Below, piece after piece: positions 9,569 through 18,501 of a stretch of 64,000 nucleotides of DNA. Numbering within the stretch: position 1 is the first letter of the stretch; each line of letters starts with the position of its first letter. The notes under the pieces were generated by a model. It did not search any database, was not told the origin of the DNA, and saw only the letters and a list, made by a program, of their open reading frames with translations. A program made the translations under genes and the position numbers. Source of the DNA: Clostridium beijerinckii HUN142 (GTDB taxonomy: Bacteria > Bacillota > Clostridia > Clostridiales > Clostridiaceae); assembly GCF_000621745.1 (NCBI RefSeq), contig NZ_JHXK01000020.1, forward strand, positions 93,620 through 157,619, in the 5' to 3' direction.

Positions 9569-10179
9569 TAATTCTCACCATTTTCATAATTATTAACATC
9601 CATATTGCGATACATATTAAGACCATTCATTATATATGGGCGCACAATATCTAAAAGTAAATCAGTTTGATCATTTTTCCCATCCTTAAACCAAGAATAT
9701 GCAGCTCCATAAATAGCTGAGCATGTCATTGCTGAAACAATCTTAGTATTAATGTTATCTTCCATGGGGAAAGTCTTCCCTTTTAAAAATATATTCCCTA
9801 TTGTTTCTTGCAACATCTTTTTTATCTTTTCATCAACAATTGTACCAATAGATTTAGAATCCCATCCACATGTTTTATAAAAAGTCACTATGTAATTGTA
9901 CGTAAGTATTATTAACTGATTACATATCTCATCCGTAAACTCATTAGCATTCATAACTTCTTCAGGGTACATCTTATGAAAAGCCTGTTCTGTGATTTCT
10001 TCTAACAAAGCATATTTATCTTCATAATGAGCATAAAAAGTAGCTCGGTTAATCGAAGCTTTTTGTGCGATATCTTTCACAGTAATCGCATCAAATCCTT
10101 TCTTCTGTAACAAATCACTAAAAGCTTCCCTTATTAATTGTCGTGTGCGTAAAACTCTTGGATCATCTTGATTTACCAT
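9568..10179 (-). CDS. TetR/AcrR family transcriptional regulator
   Basis: 203 residues: an N-terminal helix-turn-helix (ITVKDIAQKASINRATFYAHYEDKYALLEE) and an all-helical C-terminal domain resembling TetR_C_7/8 types. AGGAAG precedes the ATG. It is divergent from the ketopantoate-reductase-like gene and coupled to the NTP pyrophosphohydrolase. Two matching palindromes lie between the divergent starts, so autoregulation and control of the neighbour are likely. Confidence 0.9.
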   Translation of the reverse strand: MVNQDDPRVLRTRQLIREAFSDLLQKKGFDAITVKDIAQKASINRATFYAHYEDKYALLEEITEQAFHKMYPEEVMNANEFTDEICNQLIILTYNYIVTFYKTCGWDSKSIGTIVDEKIKKMLQETIGNIFLKGKTFPMEDNINTKIVSAMTCSAIYGAAYSWFKDGKNDQTDLLLDIVRPYIMNGLNMYRNMDVNNYENGEN

Positions 10180-10219
10180 ACTTTAATCTTCCTTTCTAAA
10201 ACAGCAAATCTCAAAATCT

Positions 10220-10233
10220 GTTGTTTAAGCAAC
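10220..10233. promoter_or_regulatory. TetR operator, site 1
   Basis: GTTGTTTAAGCAAC, a near-perfect palindrome 41 bp upstream of the TetR start. Its reverse complement matches site 2 (10296-10309) at 13 of 14 bases, giving the shared form GTTGYTTARRCAAC. Confidence 0.7.
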
Positions 10234-10295
10234 TTTTCATTTAATCTGCTGGTTGTAATAGCAATAGCACCGTATTATCATAATATCATACACAT

Positions 10296-10309
10296 GTTGC
10301 TTAGACAAC
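10296..10309. promoter_or_regulatory. TetR operator, site 2
   Basis: GTTGCTTAGACAAC inside the longer ATGTTG...CAACAT inverted repeat, 33 bp before the reductase-like start. Same motif as site 1; the centres are 76 bp apart. Confidence 0.7.
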
Positions 10310-10341
10310 ATATACACAATTACTTGAGAGGAATGATAATA

Positions 10342-11226
10342 ATGAACATAAAACAAAAAAGAATTTTAATATTTGGAGCTGGTGTAGTCGGCAGTATATA
10401 TGCACTTAGATTTGCACAGTCAGGACTTGACGTTACTCTATTAGCTCGAGGCGAAAGGCTTAAATCACTTAAAAACGATGGATTAAGATATAACGATAAT
10501 GGAGTTATAAAGAACATATCTATCAAGACTATCGAAAAGCTAGAAGATAATGATATCTACGATTTTATCTTTGTTCCAGTTCGTTATGATCAGGCAGAAT
10601 CTGCACTGTTAGCAATTAAAAATAATCATAGCAGAACTATTATCACCTTAACTAACACAATGGGATATGACCGTTGGCTTGAAATTGTAGGGGATCGATT
10701 GCTTCCTGGATTTCCAGGTGCAGGTGGCGATATGAAAGATGGTATTTTATATGCACAATTTGGTTCTGAAGAGCATCAAGGAACCATTTTCGGTGAAATA
10801 AATGGACAAATTACTGAAAGAGTTAAAGATCTTGCTCAAATATTTGAAGTATCAAATTTACATTATGAAATACAAGAAAATATCAAAGCATTCCATATTT
10901 CACATGCTGCCACTGCTATAGTTATTAAACATTTTTATACAAATGCTGGTATGATGGATATAGAAACAGCAAAAAGTGAAGACACTTTACTTAAGATTGC
11001 CAAGGAATTGAAACAAAATATACATCTGGTTGCTAAAGCAGGAATTCCAGTAATCCCAAAGGAAACAAATTTAATGGGCGAATTATCTGAAGATGATATC
11101 ATCGCAATGTATCGAAAAATGCTTAGTAATGATTTTACTATTGATGTTTTGCTTGGAAACCATGCTATAAGCGCAAAAGCAGAAATACTACTTTTGGATG
11201 AGCTTTTTCATAAAAAAGTTCAATAA
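10342..11226 (+). CDS. Ketopantoate reductase (ApbA/PanE)-like oxidoreductase
   Basis: About 294 residues. An N-terminal Rossmann fold carries ILIFGAGVVGSIYALRFAQSG (glycine-rich NAD(P)-binding loop), followed by LLARG at the end of beta 2, and a helical C-terminal domain as in ApbA proteins. Known members reduce 2-dehydropantoate with NADPH in CoA synthesis, but the TetR-controlled context and absence of panB/panC suggest a different ketoacid-like substrate. Start at 10342 has GAGAGG 10 nt upstream; the in-frame extension back to 10168 crosses the promoter/operator region and overlaps the TetR gene, so it is rejected. Confidence 0.8.
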   Translation: MNIKQKRILIFGAGVVGSIYALRFAQSGLDVTLLARGERLKSLKNDGLRYNDNGVIKNISIKTIEKLEDNDIYDFIFVPVRYDQAESALLAIKNNHSRTIITLTNTMGYDRWLEIVGDRLLPGFPGAGGDMKDGILYAQFGSEEHQGTIFGEINGQITERVKDLAQIFEVSNLHYEIQENIKAFHISHAATAIVIKHFYTNAGMMDIETAKSEDTLLKIAKELKQNIHLVAKAGIPVIPKETNLMGELSEDDIIAMYRKMLSNDFTIDVLLGNHAISAKAEILLLDELFHKKVQ

Positions 11227-11330
11227 GGCATGTGACTATGTTAAAGATGATTTATTTTATTCTTCATAAATATCACTTTAGTTTAATCTGTTATATATTA
11301 TTTTAAAGTTACAAGTGAATCTAAAAGCCA

Positions 11331-11376
11331 AGAAAAAGCACTACTCGGATCTCTAAAGACTTGCAGTGCTTTTTCT
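11331..11376 (+). terminator. Terminator of reductase-like gene
   Basis: 12-bp perfect stem AGAAAAAGCACT / AGTGCTTTTTCT followed by ATATTCTATAG. About 105 bp past the reductase stop; the stem itself carries T5. Confidence 0.75.
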
Positions 11377-11383
11377 ATATTCT

Positions 11384-11692
11384 ATAGATAAAAAACTTAA
11401 GAATTAGACTTATTAGATGAACATTTTTACAAAGTCGCTAAGACTTCAAGTTCGTATCTTCACTAGAAATCATAAATATATTTGTGGAAAAAACATTTGA
11501 AAATGAGCTGTTAAAGGTTCTTGGCTGTAGGTTGTTCCATTTTAGCTTGTCAAACTGAAAGTTGGAGCATGCTAAAGTGGGTACAACCTGCTGCTTAGAA
11601 CCTTCAGCGATATTTTCATAGCTTTTCGGAACAAAATATTTATGATTTCGGTAAGTTACTACATAAATTTAGTTTATGAGTTGGATATCTAT
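11384..11692. repeat. Element A, copy 1 (MITE-like long palindrome)
   Basis: 309 bp bounded by ATAGATA and TATCTAT. The arms pair in nested blocks: AATCATAAATATATTTGT near the left with ACAAAATATTTATGATT near the right; AAGGTTCTTGGC with GCTTAGAACCTT; GTAGGTTGT with ACAACCTGC; CCATTTTAGC with GCTAAAGTGG. The apical part contains GTTGGAGCATG. Same length and ends as copy 4 at 37322. No coding capacity; looks like a miniature inverted-repeat element. Confidence 0.85.
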
Positions 11693-11733
11693 GTACTTTT
11701 TCAATAATTCATTTAACACTACGAACTTTTCAT

Positions 11734-12342
11734 TTATCTCTTTATGTTTGTAGTATCAAGTATTATGTCACATTTATTCTCAATGTCTAGTTCTGTAAAG
11801 TAATGTTCTTCCAGTGGGATCCATTTATTTATAAAATCCTGAAGTTTTTCTTCACCATTACGTTTTAGAATTCGTTCATGCTGCACTTTTGGATCAATGG
11901 TTATAAAGATTTTATAATCATAATAATCTCTTAGTGTAGGATGGAGACTATAACTTCCTTCAATTATAGTTAAGTTCTTCGTTTCTACTTTTATAGGCTG
12001 ACTTAGCTCCCCTTTATTACATAAATACTTTCTATATACAGCAGGCTCATTGTTTTTTAGTGGCTTTAATATTTCTTCCTCAAATCTTTCGTAGTGAACA
12101 TTTCCACCAGGTTCTGCTAATCGTTCTTTTGTTTTCATTCTTGGATGAAGGAAGAAATCATCCATATGAAAAAGGCTGCAATCAAACTCTTCTGTAAGCA
12201 TTGCTCCTAAGGAACTCTTCCCTCCGCCACACCTTCCATCAATGGCTATTACTAATTTTTCATTATCTTTTAGTAAGTTCTTAATTTCATCAAATACATA
12301 TTTATATTCATTATAAATATGTGGTTTACGTTCTTTATTCAT
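11734..12342 (-). CDS. Uridine kinase-like P-loop kinase
   Basis: About 202 residues with a Walker A loop DGRCGGGKSSLG after a hydrophobic strand (VIAI), an acidic FHMDDFFLHP motif as in uridine/phosphoribulokinase-type enzymes, an LAEPGGNVHYERFEEE segment and IIEGSYSLHP. The family phosphorylates small hydroxyl substrates such as uridine or pantothenate; the substrate here is not determined. ATG 12342 is chosen because TTGGAGGAAATA precedes it; the TTG at 12354 overlaps the ribosome site. It is flanked on both sides by copies of element A. Confidence 0.82.
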   Translation of the reverse strand: MNKERKPHIYNEYKYVFDEIKNLLKDNEKLVIAIDGRCGGGKSSLGAMLTEEFDCSLFHMDDFFLHPRMKTKERLAEPGGNVHYERFEEEILKPLKNNEPAVYRKYLCNKGELSQPIKVETKNLTIIEGSYSLHPTLRDYYDYKIFITIDPKVQHERILKRNGEEKLQDFINKWIPLEEHYFTELDIENKCDIILDTTNIKR

Positions 12343-12482
12343 TATTTCCTCCAATATTTTAAGCGTGGTTTAATATGGTAATATATTAATTACTCGAGCA
12401 AAATTTTATTATAGATATTTAGGTATTAATTTCCATCTATGCTACATATATTTATTATATGAAACTGCTTTATTATTAGTTT

Positions 12483-12888
12483 ATAGAGATAAACAATTTA
12501 AGAATTCAGATTATTAGATTAACACACTTACAAGGCTACTAAAACTTTAAGTTCATATCTTCACTGGAAATCATAAATATATTTGTAACCACAAGGGTCA
12601 TAATGTGAAGAAAATATTTGAAAATAAGCTGTTAAAGATTCTTAAGCATAGAATCCAAAAGTGATGCTCCAAATTTTATATTTGGCTAGCAAAACTTTCT
12701 CTGTGAGCATCTTTGATTTGGTGAGAATCGCTTACTCGCGAGAGAACGCGAGTCGAGTTGGAGCATGCTAAAGTGGATACAACCTACTGCTTAGAATCTT
12801 CAGCGATATTTTTATAGCTTTTCGGAATCAAATATTTATAATTTCGATAAGTTAACACATAAATCTAGTTTTAAAGTTGGATATCTAT
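12483..12888. repeat. Element A, copy 2, with motif C inserted in the apical loop
   Basis: About 406 bp. Left and right arms match copy 1, ending in TATCTAT at 12882-12888. The apex, between CTTAAGCATAGAATCC and GTTGGAGCATGC, holds roughly 90 extra bases that include AATCGCTTACTCGCGAGAG and CGAGTCGAG, the same motif seen at 36523, 54817, 60074 and 63521. Confidence 0.82.
12721..12758. repeat. Motif C, copy 1 (inside element A copy 2)
   Basis: GAATCGCTTACTCGCGAG... followed by GCGAGTCGAGTT. The hairpin ACTCGCG / CGCGAGT is perfect in this copy. Confidence 0.65.
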
Positions 12889-12938
12889 AACATTATTTAA
12901 AGCAGTTATAGAATTTAAATTGGAGATGTATCTAAATT

Positions 12939-13484
12939 ATGAACAACATTCTTTTAAGTCCTGAATTTTGGTTTATTATCGGTATTCCAATTACTTTTTT
13001 ACTTGGATCATTAGCTCACTTTGCATATGATTGGAGCGGTAAATCAGTTATAGTAGGTATTTTTACTCCTGTTAACGAAAGTATCTGGGAACACTTAAAG
13101 CTTTCAACCTATCCTACTTTTATTTGGTATATACTAGGCATTTTAGTATTTCGAGATAAAATTAACTTGTATATCTGGGTTATATGCTCTGTTATTTCAG
13201 TTATTACTAGCTGTATTGTTATAACATGTTTTTACTATACCTACACAGGTGCTCTTGGAATACAATCATTATTTCTTGACATATTTTCATTATTTTTAGG
13301 GCTTTCTATTGCTCAATGTTTATCTTTGCATATTTATAAATATGCAACATTAACTATGCTTCATTTTTATTTATCTATTATAATAGGTTCTTTAATAATA
13401 ATTTGCTTTACTCTTTTTACTTTTCTTCCTCCTAAATTGCCGATTTTTATGGACCCAATTACTAAGCAGTATGGAATTCATTAA
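12939..13484 (+). CDS. Integral membrane protein, DUF6512-like
   Basis: 181 residues with five or six hydrophobic segments. The N-terminal block GSLAHFAYDWSGKSVIVG followed by FTPVNESIWEHLKL is a conserved signature I associate with the DUF6512 family of unknown function. GGAGATG precedes the ATG. Single gene, with element A immediately upstream and a convergent GGDEF-EAL gene downstream. Confidence 0.8.
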   Translation: MNNILLSPEFWFIIGIPITFLLGSLAHFAYDWSGKSVIVGIFTPVNESIWEHLKLSTYPTFIWYILGILVFRDKINLYIWVICSVISVITSCIVITCFYYTYTGALGIQSLFLDIFSLFLGLSIAQCLSLHIYKYATLTMLHFYLSIIIGSLIIICFTLFTFLPPKLPIFMDPITKQYGIH

Positions 13485-13528
13485 AATAAATCCTCTTCAT
13501 ATGGATCAGCTTAATTTTAAACGCCAAA

Positions 13529-15982
13529 TTAATTAATAAACTTATGTTCAAAGTCTGATGCTTCCATAGGTTTTCCTATTAAATACCCTTGGATGAAATC
13601 ACATTTAAGCTCGTTTAAAATTCTAAGCTGTTCTTCTGTTTCAATTCCTTCTGCAACAATTTTAATATCTAGGCTATGTCCCATATTTATTATAGATTTA
13701 ATGATCGTTAGATTTTTATAGTTTGTTTCTAAATTCATTATAAGACATTTATCAATTTTTATTTTATCAATAGGTAATTTATTTACATAATTAAGAGACG
13801 AATAGCCTGTCCCAAAATCATCTAATGATATTTTTATTCCCATGCTCTTAAATTGTTCCAATATGTTTATAATTGTTTCAAAATCTTCCATTGCCTCATC
13901 TTCAGTAACTTCTAGGTTCAGGTATTTAGGAGAAAGAGAATATGCCTCTAATATATTTTGAACAAGTGATACAAATTCAGGTTGCTTTAGTTGAGAATAA
14001 GAGGTGTTTACTGATACATTAAATTCATTCAAGCCAATTTCATTCCACTTTTTGCACTGTATACAAGCATTTTCTAACATCCAATTATCGATTGGTATTA
14101 TTTCTCCTACACTTTTAGCAATAGGAATAAATTCTATAGGCGGAATAATTCCATCCCCTTGCTTCCATCTTATAAGAGCTTCTGAATTTAATACTTTCAT
14201 AGATTTTAAATCCATAATAGGTTGATAATAAACCATAAATTCATTATTTGATAATGCTTTATTTAATTTCATCTTCATTTCTAATTTATCAATTGCTTTG
14301 TGTTCCATTTTAGGCGAATATATAGCAAAGTCATATCCGCCACTTTTCTTAACTTCGTACATGGCTAAATCAGCATTATTAATTAAAGTATCTGAATCCT
14401 CTCCATGCTCTGGGAATATACTTATTCCTATACTTGCTCCAAGAATTAAAGATTCCTCATTATAAGTAACTGGTTTTTTCAATTCCTTTTGTATTCTTAG
14501 AGCAATTTCTTTAATATATATGTCAGAGTCTATATCTTTCAATATAATTATAAATTCATCTCCACCAATTCTGCTAATTATATCACGCCGATCTATAGCA
14601 TCTTTTAGTATTGATGCTACTTTTTTAAGAACTTTATCACCAACTTGATGTCCAAAATTATCATTTATATTTTTAAAATCATCTAAATCTATAAAAAGTA
14701 GTGCAAACTTCCTATCTTTATTTTTTAATAGCTCATTAATATTTTCTAACATCATTTTTCTATTAGGAATTTCTGTGAGGGCATCATAATATACATAGTG
14801 ACGTATTTTTTCTTCTGCACGTATCTTATCTTTTATTTGATCTATAAGTTTCGAATTTTTTCTTTCCAATTTTAAAGTATATTTCTTTTCTATTTCTGCT
14901 ATTCTCGTTCTTTCTGAAATATCATGTATCAAAATTACAAGACCTAGTTTATCGTCATACTCATCATATATAACTGTGCTTGATAATTCACATACAATGT
15001 ATCCTTCATCTTTTTGTTGTAAGTTAACCTCTACATTTCTCACATAACTATTTTCTATTATATTATTAAAATCAATATTTTCATAAGATATTAAATCGCT
15101 GAACATTTTTCCTTCTAATTCTTTAAATTTATAATCTGTTATATTTGATGACGCTTCATTACAATTTTGGATTGCAAAATTCTCATCTAAAATAAATATT
15201 GGGTTTTTAACACTATTAAAAATGTATTCTGATAAATACTTCGAAGTAGTTAACATAAACCTGTGCTTACTTATTGCATAGCAAATACCACCTAAAGCTA
15301 TAGTTCCACTCAAAACTGCTGAAGGAAAGACAAGAATTCCAAACATAGGTAAAATAATATCTGTGAATACCCCTATGGTAATGCTTATAAAACACGTCCA
15401 TAAAATAATTTTATTTTGCTTTCTTATCCTATTCTTTTTTGAATATCTTCCTCTATTAAATAGCATTATAAGACCTGATACATAATAAATTATAGAGCAT
15501 ATGCTGTATGCAATTTGACCAAATAAATTTGGAGCTACATCAATCCATCCATAAGGTCTTCTAATCATAGCTGAAGATGGTTCAACCATAATATTTAGCA
15601 TAAATAATAATGCAGCAGGAACATGGACTAAAATTATTATAATCCGATTGTATTTACTTTCTTTCTCATTATTTAATACAAATGCAAAATACAGCCAATA
15701 ACCTGAAAAAAAACAATAACCCAAAATTGAAACTGCCCTCCAAAAAAACGCTATATTTATATTTTCACAAGTCAGCATCATTGCATATCCAAATGCCCAA
15801 ACAGCACAACACATGCTTAAATTCAAAAATATTTGATTAGCTTTTGATTTTTTGTCCATTCTGTATCCGTATATACCTATAAACGAATAAAAAACGCAAC
15901 ATAACATTAACGAAATAAATAAACTAATATAAATAAAACCACCTCCGGCATAAAATACATAAATAATTTCATAATTCAACAT
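13529..15982 (-). CDS. GGDEF-EAL cyclic-di-GMP protein with 7TM and PAS sensory region
   Basis: 817 residues. Seven to eight membrane segments occupy about residues 14-250 (histidine-kinase-type 7TM sensor), a PAS domain follows (about 255-375), then a short coiled coil, GGDEF (SRIGGDEFIIIL, intact) and EAL (NSEALIRWKQ, with DDFGTGYSSL, VAEGIETEEQL and QGYLIGKPM intact). Both cyclase and phosphodiesterase sites look complete; the RxxD inhibitory site before GGDEF reads DRRD and is probably absent. Start is uncertain: ATG 15982 lacks a clear ribosome site, while a strong GGAGGTGG lies inside codons 13-15 with no ATG/GTG/TTG at correct spacing. Confidence 0.9.
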   Translation of the reverse strand: MLNYEIIYVFYAGGGFIYISLFISLMLCCVFYSFIGIYGYRMDKKSKANQIFLNLSMCCAVWAFGYAMMLTCENINIAFFWRAVSILGYCFFSGYWLYFAFVLNNEKESKYNRIIIILVHVPAALLFMLNIMVEPSSAMIRRPYGWIDVAPNLFGQIAYSICSIIYYVSGLIMLFNRGRYSKKNRIRKQNKIILWTCFISITIGVFTDIILPMFGILVFPSAVLSGTIALGGICYAISKHRFMLTTSKYLSEYIFNSVKNPIFILDENFAIQNCNEASSNITDYKFKELEGKMFSDLISYENIDFNNIIENSYVRNVEVNLQQKDEGYIVCELSSTVIYDEYDDKLGLVILIHDISERTRIAEIEKKYTLKLERKNSKLIDQIKDKIRAEEKIRHYVYYDALTEIPNRKMMLENINELLKNKDRKFALLFIDLDDFKNINDNFGHQVGDKVLKKVASILKDAIDRRDIISRIGGDEFIIILKDIDSDIYIKEIALRIQKELKKPVTYNEESLILGASIGISIFPEHGEDSDTLINNADLAMYEVKKSGGYDFAIYSPKMEHKAIDKLEMKMKLNKALSNNEFMVYYQPIMDLKSMKVLNSEALIRWKQGDGIIPPIEFIPIAKSVGEIIPIDNWMLENACIQCKKWNEIGLNEFNVSVNTSYSQLKQPEFVSLVQNILEAYSLSPKYLNLEVTEDEAMEDFETIINILEQFKSMGIKISLDDFGTGYSSLNYVNKLPIDKIKIDKCLIMNLETNYKNLTIIKSIINMGHSLDIKIVAEGIETEEQLRILNELKCDFIQGYLIGKPMEASDFEHKFIN

Positions 15983-16095
15983 TTTCTGTCATTATATCAT
16001 TTTATTCTCAATTTCATAAATATTCAAGTTTTGTAAATCTATACACAATAAAAAAATTATCTTTTTTCAAATAATTTTTATTAAATACCATAAAT

Positions 16096-16134
16096 ATAGA
16101 GGATGCCGATTTTTATAAACTTCAGCATCCTCTA
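16096..16134 (-). terminator. Terminator of the AraC gene
   Basis: 11-bp perfect stem ATAGAGGATGC / GCATCCTCTAT with a 17-nt loop; minus-strand continuation ATTTATGGTATTTAATAAAA. About 50 bp past the AraC stop. Confidence 0.65.
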
Positions 16135-16183
16135 TTACTAATTCCATTTCTTAAATAGCATTATCAAATATATTTCACATTTT

Positions 16184-17044
16184 TTATTGTTTACTTGAAA
16201 ACTCTCGTGAGTTTTTCCTAAACTCTGTTGGAGTCATGCCCCTTTTAGCCGTAAATTGTTTTATAAAATATGTATCATATTCAAAGCCAGTGGCACGTGC
16301 AATTTCGTTTAAGCTCATATCTGTATGGGTCAATAGACTCTCTGCAACTTTTAAGCGGCATACCAGTAAGTAAGCCATTGCTGTATATCCACATAAATCT
16401 TGAAAATTTTTATTTAGTGACACACGATTCAAGTGAGCACATCTTGTTAAATCTTCTAAGGTTATTTTATCAGAATAGTTTATATGTATATATTCTAAAA
16501 CTAAATTAACAGGTGATTTTTCGCTATGGTGATTCAGCTCTTCAAGCAATCCAAGTATTTGTATTAAGTATTTTTTTATTCTGCACACCCAAAGCGAGTC
16601 ACTTTGTGCATATACTTCTGTTCCCATAATAAAGAACCACTCATATAATTTCAAATATATTTTCTCATCTACAGCATATACCCTAGTATGAATTTTATCT
16701 TTTCCAAAAAGTAAAAGACCCGTTTTTATTTTTAGATTAGTTGACAGATATCCATTAGTTTCTGAGAAATGAGCTGTATTAAAAAAATCTGGATGGAAAC
16801 AAAATGATTGCGAAGATACATTTTGTTTTTCAACAACTTGTATTTTGTCCTCCATCGATAAACAAAGAATACTTGGAGCGACAATTTTTACAGGGCGATC
16901 ATTTAGTTGTAAGTTAATGCTTCCACTCGTAATAAAAGTTATAGTTAAACGCTCCTTATAAGGAAGATTTACAAAGTTTTCATTTGCAATAAATTCTATA
17001 TATACAGTTCTATTTTTGTGACGGTCTTCCTGCGGCATAAACAT
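16184..17044 (-). CDS. AraC family transcriptional regulator
   Basis: 286 residues: an N-terminal cupin-like sensing region (about 1-150) and a C-terminal AraC double helix-turn-helix (ITLEDLTRCAHLNRVSLNKN; SLNEIARATGFEYDTYFIKQ, ending GMTPTEFRKN). It is transcribed away from the epoxide hydrolase gene, so it probably activates that gene in response to a substrate. Its ATG is preceded by ATGGAGGAATG. Confidence 0.9.
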   Translation of the reverse strand: MFMPQEDRHKNRTVYIEFIANENFVNLPYKERLTITFITSGSINLQLNDRPVKIVAPSILCLSMEDKIQVVEKQNVSSQSFCFHPDFFNTAHFSETNGYLSTNLKIKTGLLLFGKDKIHTRVYAVDEKIYLKLYEWFFIMGTEVYAQSDSLWVCRIKKYLIQILGLLEELNHHSEKSPVNLVLEYIHINYSDKITLEDLTRCAHLNRVSLNKNFQDLCGYTAMAYLLVCRLKVAESLLTHTDMSLNEIARATGFEYDTYFIKQFTAKRGMTPTEFRKNSREFSSKQ

Positions 17045-17128
17045 TCCTCCATTGGGTACATTAAAATAAATAACGAATTCAAATTACCATTTATATTTTC
17101 ATTAATCAAGAGCAAATTCTAAAACAGA

Positions 17129-17172
17129 TGTGTAAAAAAACTCCCCAGTCCAAAGTCACCTGAGATTTTGTT
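17129..17172. repeat. Motif D, copy 1
   Basis: The block AGTCACCTGAGATTTTGTTC, preceded by AAAAAACTCCCC and CCAAAG, recurs with a few changes at 49373-49425 (AGTCGCCTGCGATTTTGTTC). Short, non-coding. Confidence 0.45.
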
Positions 17173-17336
17173 CTTGTTCATTTACAAATAGTATAGTTAG
17201 AAGCTTCATTTATGACATTGTATCATATTTTCTAAATGATAGACTATTATTAAGAATTAAAGAAAGTTATGTACAATAAGTCTATTAATAACTTACACAT
17301 AAATTTTGCTATAACTTATATGAAAGGAGAATTATT

Positions 17337-18479
17337 ATGTCTATTAAAAAATTCAATATCCAAGTATCCGATGAGGTACTTAATGATTTAAAATACAGAT
17401 TGGATAATATACGCTGGCCTGAACAGTTAGAAAACTCAAGTTGGGAAAGAGGCACTAATATAAATTATTTAAAATCACTTGTTTCATATTGGAAGGATGA
17501 ATTTGACTGGCGTGCACAAGAAAAAGAATTAAACCGTTTTTCTCATTTTCGCTGTAATGTAGATGGGATAGATATTCACTTCATACACGAAACAGGTAAA
17601 GGACCTAACCCCACCCCAATTATACTTACTCATGGATGGCCCGACAGTTTCATACGCTATCAAAAGATTATCCCACTTCTTACTGACCCTGCAAGTTATG
17701 GTGGTGATCCTAATGATTCTTTTGATGTAATTATCCCTTCATTACCTGGCTTTGGTTTTTCTGGTGCCTCAAAACATAGTGGCATGAATAATTATCGTGT
17801 TTCTGAACTTTGGGCAAAACTAATGATTGAAAAGCTTGGCTACAGTAAGTTTGCTGCTGCAGGTGGAGATATGGGTTCAGGTGTTACAAGATACTTGGCA
17901 TTAAACCATCCAGAACTTCTAATAGGAATCTATCTAACTGATATTGGAATTATCAGAGATCTTATGATATCAGATGATACAGAGCTTTCAAAAGATGAAT
18001 TAAATTATAAGAAAATTGCTTCAGAATGGATTTCAAATGAAGGGGGTTATATGTCTATTCAATCTACAAAACCTCAAACCATTGCCTATGGACTTTCTGA
18101 CTCACCTGTTGGCCTAGCTGCATGGATCATAGAAAAATTTCTCAGCTGGAGTGATTGTAATGGTGATTTAAATAAAATCTTTACTAAAGATGAACTTCTC
18201 ACTAATATAATGATCTATTGGGTCACAAATACCATAGGTTCATCAGCAAATGCATATTATGAAAATACACATTCATTGCCACCAATGGGACACATAGATG
18301 TACCAACAGGCATGGCTTTATTCCCAGCTGATGTATTGCTGCCACCAAAGGAATGGGTTATGCGCAATCTAAACATCCCCCGCTGGACTACAATGCCTAA
18401 AGGAGGACATTTTACGGCTATGGAAGATCCCGAGCATTTTACTGAAGAAATTCGTACATTCTTTAGAACTTATAGATAA
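17337..18479 (+). CDS. Epoxide hydrolase (alpha/beta hydrolase with EHN domain)
   Basis: 380 residues. The N-terminal 110 form the EHN module (FNIQVSDEVLNDLKYRL, RWPEQ, WRAQEKELN), followed by the alpha/beta hydrolase core with the oxyanion HGWPDSF, nucleophile aspartate in AAGGDMGSG, and catalytic histidine in PKGGHFTAMEDPE. Residue pattern and length match microsomal-type epoxide hydrolases, which open epoxides via an ester intermediate. AAGGAG sits 8 nt before the ATG. It is divergent from the AraC regulator. The native epoxide is unknown. Confidence 0.92.
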   Translation: MSIKKFNIQVSDEVLNDLKYRLDNIRWPEQLENSSWERGTNINYLKSLVSYWKDEFDWRAQEKELNRFSHFRCNVDGIDIHFIHETGKGPNPTPIILTHGWPDSFIRYQKIIPLLTDPASYGGDPNDSFDVIIPSLPGFGFSGASKHSGMNNYRVSELWAKLMIEKLGYSKFAAAGGDMGSGVTRYLALNHPELLIGIYLTDIGIIRDLMISDDTELSKDELNYKKIASEWISNEGGYMSIQSTKPQTIAYGLSDSPVGLAAWIIEKFLSWSDCNGDLNKIFTKDELLTNIMIYWVTNTIGSSANAYYENTHSLPPMGHIDVPTGMALFPADVLLPPKEWVMRNLNIPRWTTMPKGGHFTAMEDPEHFTEEIRTFFRTYR

Positions 18480-18501
18480 GCTTAAACTTATATGATGATA
18501 A

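Noticed and set aside
10168..10341. N-terminal extension of the ketopantoate-reductase-like gene
   Set aside because: It would cover the operators and overlap the divergent TetR gene; the ribosome site supports 10342.
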